This document shows positions 18,501-24,954 of a stretch of 64,000 nt of DNA, piece by piece (the first letter of the stretch is position 1; the number at the start of each line of letters is the position of its first letter). The stretch covers positions 248,001 through 312,000 of the forward strand of contig NZ_JBHUEE010000001.1 in the NCBI RefSeq assembly GCF_042680605.1. The letters run 5' to 3'. A program made the translations under genes and the position numbers. The notes beneath the pieces were generated by a model, which saw only the letters and a list, made by a program, of their open reading frames with translations, was not told the origin of the DNA and ran no database searches. Source of the DNA: Allobogoriella deserti. Lineage in GTDB: Bacteria > Actinomycetota > Actinomycetes > Actinomycetales > Actinomycetaceae.

Positions 18501-21125
18501 CGTGGCGCCGGTGATGACCGGCGGCTCGTTCGGGGGCTCGGTGACGGTGACGATCCGCGTCACGGTCGCCGTGGCGCCGTCGGAGTCGGTGACGGTGTAT
18601 GTCAGCTCGTACTCGCCCGGGGTGGAGGTGTCAACGGTGCCGTCGACGGTGATCTCGCTGGTGAGGTCGCCGTCCTCGGGGTCGGTGGCGCTGATGCCGG
18701 CCATCGGGTCGAACTCGGCGCCGAAGTCCACGGTGGTGTCCGTGGCGCCGGTGATGACCGGCGGCTCGTTCGGGGGCTCGCTGACGGTGACGATCCGCGT
18801 CACGGTCGTGGAGTCACCGTCGGAGTCGGTGACGGTGTATGTCAGCTCGTACTCGCCCGGGGTGGAGGTGTCAACGGTGCCGTCGACGGTGATCTCGCTG
18901 GTGAGGTCCCCGTCCTCCGGGTCGGTCGCCGTCACCCCGGCCATCGGGTCGAAGTCGGCGCCGAAGTCCACGGTGGCGTCGTCCGCGCCCTCGATCACCG
19001 GAGCGGCGTTCGGCGGCTCCGCCACCGTCACGGTCCGGACCACACTCGCGGTGGCGCCGTCGGAGTCGGTGACCGAATACGTGAGCTCGTACTCGCCGGG
19101 GGTGGAGGTGTCGACCGTGCCATCTACGGTGACGTCGGCGGTGAGGTCACCGTCCTCCAGGTCACTGGCCGTGACGCCGGCCATCGGGTCGAAATCGGAC
19201 CCCGCTTCGACGACGGTGTCGGCCGCCCCCTCGATCGTCGGAGGTGTGTTCGCCGGCGCCGGCTCGACGACGGAGACCACGTCCGTGGCCTCGTTGCCCG
19301 AACCGTCCGTCGCACTGATGGTCAAGTCACCGAGGGCGACGTCGTCGGGCAGCACGAGGGAGTCAGTACCCGATCCCGTGCCGTCGAGCGTCACCTCCGA
19401 CGTGCCGACGACGTTGCCGTCGGAGTCGGTGTAGGTGACGGTCACCGTCGAGTCCGGCGGGAAGCCCGAGATGTTCGAGGTGACGGTCCCACCCGGGTTG
19501 AGCTCGTCGGGGGTCGCCTCCAGCGCAGGAGCCAGCTGCTCCACCCGCACACTGGAGGAGGCCAGCGGGATGTCGACGGCATCGAGGGTGGGTAGGACGG
19601 TCAGGTCGAGCGCGGTGACGGTGAACAGCCCGTTCTCCGCCGTGGACTGGGCGTTGATGGTGATGGACAGCAGATCCGCGAGGATGCCGTCGAGGATCGG
19701 GTCCAGGGTGTTGACGAGCCCGGAGACCGTCCCGCCGACGAGGTTCGTCGTCGTCTGCTGGCCCGTGGTCAGCACCGGCTGGAGGGCCGAGCCGATGGAG
19801 GGGATGAGGTTCTCGAGCACCGGCTCGAGCGCACTCGTCAGCGACCCCAGGTTGATCGTGGTCGGCGGGAGGAGCGGCGGGTCCCAGACGACGGATCCGG
19901 TGATATCGACGTCGGGCTGCGTCTCGGACTGGCCGAGGAAGTCCGCCAGGGTTCCGGTGATCGAGGCGTCGACGGTGCCGCTGACCGTCCCGCCGATGCC
20001 GCTGATGGTGGGGTTGAAGTCGATGGTGATCTCGGTGCTGAGCAACGCCGCGGTGACCGCGTCCGTGATCAGGCCGGTGACCTGGCCGAGCAGGTCGGCG
20101 ATCGTGTCGGTGATCTGGGTGATCTCCTCGGCGGTGAGGAGTTCGGTGTTGGGATCGAGTCCGTTGAGGTTCCCGCCGTGCAGCTGGGCGAGGTCGATCG
20201 TGATGTCTCCGGTGGTCAGGTCGATGGCGACGAGCCCGTTGTCGCTGACCAGCGGCTCCTGCAGCACGCCTGCTGTGACGGCGCTGAGGTCCACCTGGGC
20301 ATTGACCTGCGGTGCGCCGAGGTTGACGTTGATCAGGCCGAGGACGTTGACCGGCGGCGGCGCCAGGGTGTTCAGCGTCTGCTGGACGGTGCCGTCAGGC
20401 CCCAGCATCCCGTTGAGCTGAGTGCTGACCGATGCCAGGTTGGCGTCCACGGCGTTCGTCAGGTCGCCGACCAGAGGGCTGGAGACCGTCATCTCCAGAC
20501 CGGAGACGACGTACTCGCTCGTCGGGTCTGAGCCGGTGGTCTGGTGCGCCGTCGAGGCCAGGGCGCCGATGCCGAGGCTGACCTCGTCGACGATCTCGTC
20601 CGTCAGCCCGTCGATGCCGAGCTGGCCGAGCAGCGCGGTCGCGTCGAGTCGGGCCATGTCGACGCCCTGGTTCTCCTGGACCGCGCCGAGGTCGATCGCG
20701 CCGTCATTCGTCACGGCGCCCGAGGAGGCGGTGGCGTGGTACGGGTCCGGGGCGTACGCATAGTCGTTGAGCACGCCCGCACCGGCGCCGGGGCCCAGGT
20801 CGAGCAGGGCCGGGCCGGAGCCGTCACCGATGAGCGGCAGGCCGGGGAGGGAGACGCCGACGCCGATCAACTCGGAGAGCAGGGCAGCATCGATCGTGCT
20901 GCTGTTGACGGTCGGATCGCTGGGGTAGCCCGACTCCGCGCCCACCAGCGAGGCGAGCTCAGTGCTCAGGGCCTCGACCGCGAGGAACTCGGCGATGGCC
21001 TCGGACTGATCGCTGTCCAGCGCACTCGCCGGGGGAGCGAGGAACGCTCCGGCAAGTGCCGCGGTCGCGACCGTTCCGACCGCCGCTCGGCGCCGCCCCC
21101 CGTGATGCCGCTTCGAACGCCACAT
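9537..21125 (-). CDS. Giant LPXTG-anchored surface protein with 38 Ig-like tandem repeats (choice-of-anchor G type)
   Basis: A 3862-residue exported protein. Residues 1-35 form a signal peptide: MWRSKRHHGGRRR, a hydrophobic core, then PPASA cleavage site. Residues about 36-520 match the layout of choice-of-anchor G proteins (many LLGQVTGLI-like and VNLGAPQVNAQVDLSAVT-like segments). An Ig-like module with TVTYTDSDGNVVG follows. From about 625 to 3703 there are 38 tandem repeats of about 81 residues, each with FDPMAGVSATD, EDGDLT, VDTTTPGDYELTY and a closing TVTV strand; these resemble DUF5011/bacterial Ig-like domains. A further beta-rich module holds a cysteine pair. The end is a sortase signal: LPDTG at 3828-3832, a hydrophobic segment, then RRRFSRT. 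ATG 21125 follows GAAGGGG by 8 bases. Such proteins usually act as long stalks in adhesion or cell contact; the binding partner is unknown. Confidence 0.9.
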   Translation of the reverse strand: MWRSKRHHGGRRRAAVGTVATAALAGAFLAPPASALDSDQSEAIAEFLAVEALSTELASLVGAESGYPSDPTVNSSTIDAALLSELIGVGVSLPGLPLIGDGSGPALLDLGPGAGAGVLNDYAYAPDPYHATASSGAVTNDGAIDLGAVQENQGVDMARLDATALLGQLGIDGLTDEIVDEVSLGIGALASTAHQTTGSDPTSEYVVSGLEMTVSSPLVGDLTNAVDANLASVSTQLNGMLGPDGTVQQTLNTLAPPPVNVLGLINVNLGAPQVNAQVDLSAVTAGVLQEPLVSDNGLVAIDLTTGDITIDLAQLHGGNLNGLDPNTELLTAEEITQITDTIADLLGQVTGLITDAVTAALLSTEITIDFNPTISGIGGTVSGTVDASITGTLADFLGQSETQPDVDITGSVVWDPPLLPPTTINLGSLTSALEPVLENLIPSIGSALQPVLTTGQQTTTNLVGGTVSGLVNTLDPILDGILADLLSITINAQSTAENGLFTVTALDLTVLPTLDAVDIPLASSSVRVEQLAPALEATPDELNPGGTVTSNISGFPPDSTVTVTYTDSDGNVVGTSEVTLDGTGSGTDSLVLPDDVALGDLTISATDGSGNEATDVVSVVEPAPANTPPTIEGAADTVVEAGSDFDPMAGVTASDLEDGDLTADVTVDGTVDTSTPGEYELTYSVTDSDGATASVVRTVTVAEPPNAAPVIEGADDATVDFGADFDPMAGVTATDPEDGDLTSEITVDGTVDTSTPGEYELTYTVTDSDGDSTTVTRIVTVSEPPNEPPVITGATDTTVDFGAEFDPMAGISATDPEDGDLTSEITVDGTVDTSTPGEYELTYTVTDSDGATATVTRIVTVTEPPNEPPVITGATDTTVDFGTEFDPMAGITATDPEDGDLTSEITVDGTVDTTTPGDYELTYTVTDSDGTTTSVTRVVTVSEPPNEPPVIEGATNVAIEQGTAFDPMAGITATDPEDGDLTSEITVDGTVDTTTPGDYELTYTVTDSDGTTTSVTRVVTVSEPPNEPPVIEGATNVAIEQGTAFDPMAGVTATDPEDGDLTSEITVDGTVDTTTPGEYELTYTVTDSDGATATVIRTVTVSEAAPVNQPPTLEGVADTTVDFGADFDPMAGVTATDPEDGDLTSEITVDGTVDTTTPGEYELTYSVTDSEGETVTATRTVIVSAPPNAPPVIEGATDTTVDFGADFDPMAGITATDPEDGDLTADITVDGTVDTTTPGDYELTYTVTDSDGATSSVTRVVTVSEPPNEPPVIEGAADVVVEQGTAFDPMAGVTATDPEDGDLTADITVDGTVDTTTPGDYELTYSVTDSDGATVTTSRVVTVTAPPNEAPVLEGVASTTVEAGNEFDPMAGVSATDPEDGDLTSEIIVDGSVDTTTPGDYELTYTVTDSAGATTTATRIVTVTEPPNQAPELAGVVGTTVEAGSEFDPMAGVSASDAEDGDLTSEIIVDGSVDTSTPGEYTLTYSVTDSAGATTTATRVVTVTPAPNTAPVLEGVMDTVIEAGTEFDPMAGVSATDAEDGDLTDQIEITGEVDTTTPGDYELTYTVTDSAGATVTATRVVTVTEPEPVNTPPALDGVGSVSVEVGTEFDPMAGVSATDAEDGDLTDQIEITGEVDTTTPGDYELTYSVTDADGATTTATRVVTVTPAPNTAPALDGVVDIAVEQGTVFDPMAGVTASDPEDGDLTADITVDGTVDITTPGEYELTYTVTDSDGATTTAVRTVTVTEAPPANTPPVLEGVSDIAVEQGGEFDPMAGVSATDAEDGDLTSEITVDGTVDTSTPDEYTLTYTVTDSAGATTTATRTVTVTAPPNEAPVLEGVGAVEIPEGAVFDPMAGVSATDAEDGDLTDQIEITGEVDTTTPGEYELTYTVTDSDGATTTAVRTVTVTEAPPANEPPMIEGAENTAIDVGAEFDPMAGVSATDAEDGNLTADITVDGTVDTSTPGDYTLTYTVTDSDGATTSVVRTVTVLVPPNEAPMLEGVGAVEIPEGAVFDPMAGVSATDPEDGDLTDQIEVTGTVDTTTPGDYELTYTVTDSDGATTTATRVVTVIEAAVNTPPVLEGVDSVEVAEGAEFDPMEGVSATDAEDGDLTSEITVDGSVDTTTPGDYELVYSVTDSDGTTVTATRIVTVTADPDPDPVNTAPTLDGVVDATVLTGSAFDPMAGVSAADAEDGDLTSEITVDGTVDTTTPGDYELTYTVTDSGGTTVTATRTVTVVDPEPVNTPPAIDGTADTTVDLGADFDPLAGVSASDPEDGDLTSEITVDGTVDTSTPGDYTLTYSVTDSGGATVTESRIVTVLPAPNSAPILDGVGATMVVAGGEFDPMAGVSATDAEDGDLTEQIEVTGTVDTTTPGDYELTYTVTDSDGATVTTTRVVTVIEPDPVNSPPVLEGVDSVEVAEGAEFDPLEGVSATDAEDGDLTDQIEVTGTVDTTTPGDYELTYTVTDSDGATVTATRIVTVSAPPNEPPVLEGVEAVTVVSGSEFDPMAGVAASDPEDGDLTDQIEVTGTVDTTTPGEYELTYSVTDSAGTTVTVTRVVTVTEPEPVNTPPVLGGVEGTTIEAGSEFDPLEGVSATDAEDGDLTDQIEVTGTVDTTTPGEYELTYTVTDSAGTTVTATRTVVVAPTPNTAPVIEGADSVEIFTGTAFDPMDGVSAADAEDGDLTADITVDGTVDTTTPGDYTLTYSVTDSAGATVTTERVVSVLPSPPVNNAPVIEGADGVTVTAGSEFDPMSGVSATDAEDGDLTADITVDGTVDTTTPGEYQLTYTVTDSAGATVSVTRVVTVEPAPNTAPVLEGIVDTTVEPGSEFDPLEGVSATDAEDGDLTDQIEVTGTVDTTTPGDYELVYTVTDSDGTTVTATRTVTVSEEAAPDNELPVLEGVGAVTLEQGDEFNPLEGVTATDAEDGDLTDQIEVTGTVDTTTPGDYELTYTVTDSAGGTVTVTRTVTVAEATPGNTAPVLEGVGAAQVQEGAPFDPMAGVSATDAEDGDLTDQIEVTGTVDTTTPGDYELTYTVTDSDGTTVTATRVVTVTAAPPVRTAPVLEGVDAVTVVEGEDFDPLAGVSATDAEDGDLTDQIEVTGTVDTTTPGEYELTYTVTDSDGTTVTATRVVTVVEAASNTPPVLDGVGSIEVGEGSEFDPLAGVSATDAEDGDLTDQIEVTGTVDTTTPGDYELTYTVTDSDGATVTVTRTVTVTEDPTGEPNTPPVLEGVGATTVIEGEDFDPLAGVSATDAEDGDLTDQIEVTGTVDTTTPGDYELTYTVTDSGGSTITVTRVVTVAEAGPPNSAPVLEGVGGVEVDEGSEFDPMEGVSATDAEDGDLTDQIETTGEVDTTTPGDYELVYSVTDSAGTTVTVTRVVTVTEATPNTPPVFEGIDEVRVEAGSEFDPLEGVSATDAEDGDLTDQIEVTGTVDTTTPGDYELVYSVTDSAGTTVTTNRVVTVTAANSPAVLEGVDSVTIEAGSEFDPLEGVSATDAEDGDLTDQIEVTGTVDTTTPGEYELTYSVTDSDGATTTVTRIVTVGEAAPPNAPPVLEGVDAVEIPEGAEFDPLEGVTATDPEDGDLTDQIEVTGTVDTSTPGDYELTYRVVDSDGTAIEVTRTVTVAQTPPDNTPPVLEGVGPVEIPEGANFDPLEGVSATDAEDGDLTEEIRVVGMVDTSTPGEYGLTYTVTDSAGSTVTVTRTVTVAADDDQPGPPDDEPSVTVPDTVAPGEDIPIDLGGFTPGSEVEVVCEMNPVIGRSVVTIGADGTGSATCTVPAGASGGTVTVTATDRDNPDLTASATVHVVPAGEEPPATGPEPGPAPAPGPGRDGGLPDTGADATGAALLSAVLLLLGGLALLVRRRFSRT
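17976..18464. repeat. Most recently duplicated 240-base repeat units in the surface-protein gene
   Basis: Bases 17976-18224 and 18216-18464 are identical over 249 positions at an offset of exactly 240 bases. Elsewhere neighbouring units differ at many positions. The flanking differences are single substitutions (for example C at 17975 against T at 18215). The block encodes repeats 4-6 near the N-terminal end of the array. Confidence 0.85.
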
Positions 21126-21655
21126 GTGTCCGACCCCTTCGCCGGTTCCGCCTCCTGATCGCGACCGGCCCGGACGGCACCGGCGAGAGCCGGAGTCCCG
21201 GTCACCGCCGCGCACCGGGCACACGGCCCGGAAATGCGCGCACGGGTTCCAGGAAATCCGGTCGACCTCCCTGTCGCGCCGGTGCCGTGAGAACCATTCA
21301 CGTGCCGCCGATTGTTGTGTGGCTCACAGGCGCCGTCAAGCCCACGGTGAGGAGCTGACCAGGACGTTCGGCCCGAGGGCTGGGGTCTCGGTCCCACAAC
21401 AGGAAACGCGCACACCCCATTCACCGAAATGCGGCGGAGGCACATTCACGAAATAGGTTTCGCTTCGTCGTGGTGTCGGATTCCTGGCCCTCATTCGATG
21501 AGCCGGACCCTGGCGCCGAGGACGGTGCATCTCCGATCGCGAGACGGGACGCCGTACGGCCGGTAGGTTTACGGGTGCATTTCGACGCAGCGGGAGGCTG
21601 GACGTGCGAAAGCCTTTCGAGAGTGTTGCGTGTGGACGGACGAAGGAGTGCGTCG
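21126..21655. promoter_or_regulatory. 530-base intergenic region upstream of the surface protein and LacI genes
   Basis: No supported gene. The minus-strand side carries the ribosome site GAAGGGG of the surface-protein gene. Two short inverted repeats built from the same half-site lie nearer the LacI gene: CGAAA-N4-TTTCG at 21449-21462 and CGAAAG-C-CTTTCG at 21607-21619. The open plus-strand frame through 21470-21655 is in phase with the LacI gene but has no family homology and is treated as non-coding. Its length and lower GC in places suggest control elements for both genes. Confidence 0.5.
21607..21619. promoter_or_regulatory. Candidate LacI-family operator
   Basis: A perfect 6-1-6 palindrome CGAAAGCCTTTCG, 36 bases before the ATG of the LacI-family gene. 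A related inverted repeat (CGAAA-N4-TTTCG) lies at 21449-21462. LacI regulators often repress themselves from such sites, but the central CG typical of many LacI operators is missing, so this is a weak call. Confidence 0.35.
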
Positions 21656-22696
21656 ATGGGGAGCAGGCCGACGCTCGAGGTGGTCGCCCGCGAGGCCGGG
21701 GTCTCGAAAGCGACCGTCTCGAAGGTGATCAACGGGCGCGACGACGTCGGACCGACGACACGAGAACGGGTCCAGGCCGTCATCGCGTCCATGGGGTACA
21801 TGCCGACGACTGGGCGGCGCACCAAGGACACCGCGCCCACCGTCACCGTGCTGTTCGACGCGTTCGTCAACCTCTACTCCGCCCAGGTCCTCACCGGGGT
21901 GGTGACCGCCGGGCTGGAGCAGGGGGTGGACGTCGTCGTCAATCATCTGCCTGCGGGTAACGGCCCGGGGGCGTTGAGTCCGGCATGGTTCCGGTCCCTG
22001 GCGGGGCGTGGACATGCGGGCGTCATCGTGGTGACCACCGAGATGAGTCCCGAACAGGTGCGGTCCTGCTCGGCGGCCGGCCTCGGGCTGGTGGCGATCG
22101 ACCCGGTCAGCATCGACCCGAGTACCACGGACCGGCTGGTCAGCGTCAGCGCCACCAACTGGTCCGGCGGGATGCAGGCCACCGAGCATCTGCTCTCCCT
22201 CGGACACCGTCGTATCGGCTTCGCGGGCGGACCGCCCGCGTCCCGTCCGGCCGAACAGCGCCTGCACGGCCATCTCGCCGCCCTCGGTGCCCGCGGCATC
22301 CCGCGTGAGGACGACCTCGTCCACCTCGGCGGCTTCGCCTACGAGGACGGCCTCGCCATGGCCGAGCGGCTGCTCTCGCTTCCGGACCGTCCGACCGCCG
22401 TCGTCGCCGGGTGCGACGCCTCCGCGCTCGGCGTCATGGAGGCGGCCCGGGCGCGCGGCCTGCGCCTGCCCGAGGAGCTCTCGATTGTCGGCTTCGACGA
22501 CACCTACGCCGCGGAGTGGACCTCACCGCAGCTGACCACGGTGCGCCAGCCGATGACCGAGATGGGGCGGGTCGCGCTGCGCACCGTGCTCGAACTGTCG
22601 AACGGGATGCGGCCGGAGACCCACCACTTCGAACTGGCCACCACGCTGGTCGTGCGGTCCTCGACGACCCCGCCGCCACACGCCGCCGCGGCGTGA
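21656..22696 (+). CDS. LacI-family transcriptional regulator
   Basis: A 346-residue repressor: an N-terminal helix-turn-helix (TLEVVAREAGVSKATVSKVI, residues about 5-25) with the hinge region RRTKDTAPTVTVLFD, then a periplasmic-binding-protein-like effector domain with GHRRIGFAGGPP and LSIVGFDDTYAAEW and the C-terminal QPMTEMGRVALRTVLEL block. The ATG at 21656 has AAGGAG 7 bases upstream. The sugar it senses cannot be read from the sequence; no sugar operon adjoins it, and the divergent neighbour is the giant surface protein 530 bases away. It might act on distant genes. Confidence 0.88.
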   Translation: MGSRPTLEVVAREAGVSKATVSKVINGRDDVGPTTRERVQAVIASMGYMPTTGRRTKDTAPTVTVLFDAFVNLYSAQVLTGVVTAGLEQGVDVVVNHLPAGNGPGALSPAWFRSLAGRGHAGVIVVTTEMSPEQVRSCSAAGLGLVAIDPVSIDPSTTDRLVSVSATNWSGGMQATEHLLSLGHRRIGFAGGPPASRPAEQRLHGHLAALGARGIPREDDLVHLGGFAYEDGLAMAERLLSLPDRPTAVVAGCDASALGVMEAARARGLRLPEELSIVGFDDTYAAEWTSPQLTTVRQPMTEMGRVALRTVLELSNGMRPETHHFELATTLVVRSSTTPPPHAAAA

Positions 22697-22713
22697 CGCA
22701 GGGGACGCGGCTC

Positions 22714-23388
22714 TCACGGACGGTGCGCGAACACCTCGAGCAGATTGGTGTCACCGGAGACGATGAGCAGATCCTCCGCCCCGATCCGGGTGGACTCGCT
22801 CGCGTACTCGAACGGCTCACCGGGCGGCTTGACCCCGATCACCGTCACCCCGTAACGCTCGCGGATCTTGCTCTCACCGATGGTGAAGCCGTGCGTCTCC
22901 CGCGGCGGACGCATCTTGACGATGGTGAAGCCGTCCTCCATCTCGATGTAGTCGAGCATCCGCCCGGAGACCATGTGGGCCACCCGCGCCCCGGCGTCGT
23001 ACTCCGGGTAGACGACATGGTGGGCGCCGATGCGGCGCAGGATGCGGCCGTGCTCGGCGCTGATCGCCTTCGCCCAGATCTGCGGCACCTCGAGGTCGAC
23101 CAGGTTGGCCGTGGTGAGCACCGAGGCCTCCAGCGAGGTCCCGATCCCGACGACGGCGACCTGGAAGTCCTCGGCGCCGAGTTGTTCCAGCGCGTCCGGA
23201 TTGGTCGCGTCCGCCTCGACGAGCGGCAACCGGTGCGACCACTGCTGGACCAGGTCCGGGTCCTTCTCCACGCCGAGGACCTCGCGGCCGAGCCGCTCCA
23301 GGGTTGCGGCCAGGGCAGCGCCGAACCGGCCCAGGCCGATCACCAGCACGCCCGTGTCGCGGGAAGGGCTGTCACTCATCGGTGTCAC
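22714..23388 (-). CDS. ktrA: Potassium uptake regulatory subunit (TrkA/KtrA, RCK domain)
   Basis: A 224-residue cytoplasmic protein. The N-terminal RCK_N Rossmann domain starts with GVLVIGLGRFGAALA and has the acidic residue of a nucleotide site in VLGVEKDPDLV; the C-terminal RCK_C domain spans about residues 145-224 (GFTIGESKIRERYGVTVIGV). In this family it gates the membrane subunit in response to adenine nucleotides. The start is GTG 23388 with GGAG five bases upstream; an ATG three codons in (23379) is possible. It lies 15 bases downstream of the membrane subunit gene in the same operon. Confidence 0.9.
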   Translation of the reverse strand: MTPMSDSPSRDTGVLVIGLGRFGAALAATLERLGREVLGVEKDPDLVQQWSHRLPLVEADATNPDALEQLGAEDFQVAVVGIGTSLEASVLTTANLVDLEVPQIWAKAISAEHGRILRRIGAHHVVYPEYDAGARVAHMVSGRMLDYIEMEDGFTIVKMRPPRETHGFTIGESKIRERYGVTVIGVKPPGEPFEYASESTRIGAEDLLIVSGDTNLLEVFAHRP

Positions 23389-23403
23389 TCACTCTCCGTC
23401 GTC

Positions 23404-24816
23404 TCAGCCGATGACCGGACGCTCGTTCGGCATGCGGATCACCCGGCGCCGCTGCCGCAGGGCGAGCGCGGCGGCCATGGTCATGGTGCCCGTGCGGCCG
23501 AGGAACATCAGCGCACTGAGAATGTACTTCCCGGAGTCGGGCAGGTCGGGCGTGATGCCCGTGGTGAGGCCCACCGTGGCGAAGGCGGAGATGACCTCGA
23601 AGAGCACCACGTCCAGGTGCAAGTCGCTGACCGCCAGCATCGCCAGGGTGCCTGCCCCCACCAGGGTGGCGCCGAGGAAGGCGACCGAGACGGCCAGCCT
23701 GACGGTGGAGGATCCCACGCGCCGCCCGAAGGCCTCGATGTCCCGGTCACCGCGCGCCTCGGCGACGATGGCGAGGACGAGCACGGCGAACGTCGAGACC
23801 TTGATGCCGCCGGCCGTCGAGGCCGACCCGCCGCCGACGAACATCAGCGCGTCGGTGAGGAACCAGCTCGCCTCGCGCATCTCGCCGACGTCGATGGTCG
23901 CCAGACCGGAGGAGCGGGGGTTCACCGACTGCACCATGCTCGCGAGGATCCGCTCGTCCACCGCCAACGGGCCGAACGTGTCCGGGTTGGACCACTCGAA
24001 CGCGCCGATCGTCACCGCGGTCGCGACGGCGAGCACGAGATACGTCGTCATGGACAGCTTGGTGTGCAGTGTCCAGCGCGTCCACGGCTTGCGACCACGC
24101 CGGTTCCGCAGGCTGCGTGCGACGTCGAGGATCACCGGGAAGCCGATGGCGCCGATCGCGGTCCCGAGGATCAGCGGCACGCAGAACCACCAGTCGCCGA
24201 CGAAGCCGCCGATGCCGTACTCGAGGTTCACGAACCCGGCGTTGTTGAAGATGCTCAACGCCATGAAGACCCCGTGCCACAGCGCGGTCGGCACCGACTC
24301 GCCCATGGTGAGGAACCGAGGCACCAGCACCGCGGTGAGGACCGCCTCGATGACGAGCGAGGCGACGACGACGGCGCGCACCAGGGTGCCGACCTCGCCC
24401 AGGCGGGTGGTCTTGGTCTCCGTGGCCGCCAGCATCTTCTGCGTCAACCCGATCCGCCGGGAGACCGCGAGCCCGAGGATCGAGGCCAGGGTCATCACGC
24501 CCAGCCCACCGATCTTGATGCCGACCAGCAGCACCACCTGGCCGAACGGCGACCAGTACGTCGCGGTGTCCACCGTCACCAGGCCGGTCACGCACACCGC
24601 GGAGACTGCGTTGAACAGGGCGTCGGCGAACGGCGCCCGCTGGCCGGACGCGGTCGCGGCAGGCAGGGACAGCAGGGCCGTCACCACCGCGACGATCCCG
24701 GCGAAGACCAGGAGCGCGAGCCTCGCCGGTGACTGACGGGCGACCTCGTCGATCCAGTCGCGGGCCCGCGAGACGGCGGAGCTGTTGGTGCGGACCCGCT
24801 GCGGAGGCTGCGCCAC
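23404..24816 (-). CDS. ktrB: Potassium uptake membrane subunit (TrkH/KtrB family)
   Basis: A 470-residue membrane protein of the Trk/Ktr/HKT superfamily with four pore repeats. Filter-like segments appear as AVCVTGLVTVDT, NNAGFVNLEYG, GGGSASTAGGIKVST and FATVGLTTGITPD, separated by hydrophobic helices. It forms the potassium pore and pairs with the RCK subunit encoded just downstream. GTG 24816 is chosen because GGAGG lies 6 bases upstream and the N-terminus VAQPPQRVRTNSSA leads directly into the first helix; longer in-frame starts would run into acuC's upstream region. Confidence 0.9.
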   Translation of the reverse strand: MAQPPQRVRTNSSAVSRARDWIDEVARQSPARLALLVFAGIVAVVTALLSLPAATASGQRAPFADALFNAVSAVCVTGLVTVDTATYWSPFGQVVLLVGIKIGGLGVMTLASILGLAVSRRIGLTQKMLAATETKTTRLGEVGTLVRAVVVASLVIEAVLTAVLVPRFLTMGESVPTALWHGVFMALSIFNNAGFVNLEYGIGGFVGDWWFCVPLILGTAIGAIGFPVILDVARSLRNRRGRKPWTRWTLHTKLSMTTYLVLAVATAVTIGAFEWSNPDTFGPLAVDERILASMVQSVNPRSSGLATIDVGEMREASWFLTDALMFVGGGSASTAGGIKVSTFAVLVLAIVAEARGDRDIEAFGRRVGSSTVRLAVSVAFLGATLVGAGTLAMLAVSDLHLDVVLFEVISAFATVGLTTGITPDLPDSGKYILSALMFLGRTGTMTMAAALALRQRRRVIRMPNERPVIG

Positions 24817-24954
24817 CCGTCCCTCCTGTGCTCCTCGGTGACGACCGGCCGGGACCGGCCCGTCGCGGCGCCACGATGTCGGTGCCCACTCTGGCACAGC
24901 CCGCGGCGGACGCCATGCCCGTGGCGGGTGGGTCGGCGACTACGGTGGGGCAGC

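Noticed and set aside
9990..19260. CRISPR-like periodic repeat
   Set aside because: The period is 240-246 bases, in frame with an exported protein; there are no spacers and no cas genes.
21470..21655. N-terminal extension of the LacI gene by 62 codons
   Set aside because: The extension has no homology to LacI proteins, and ATG 21656 has a good ribosome site right before the helix-turn-helix.
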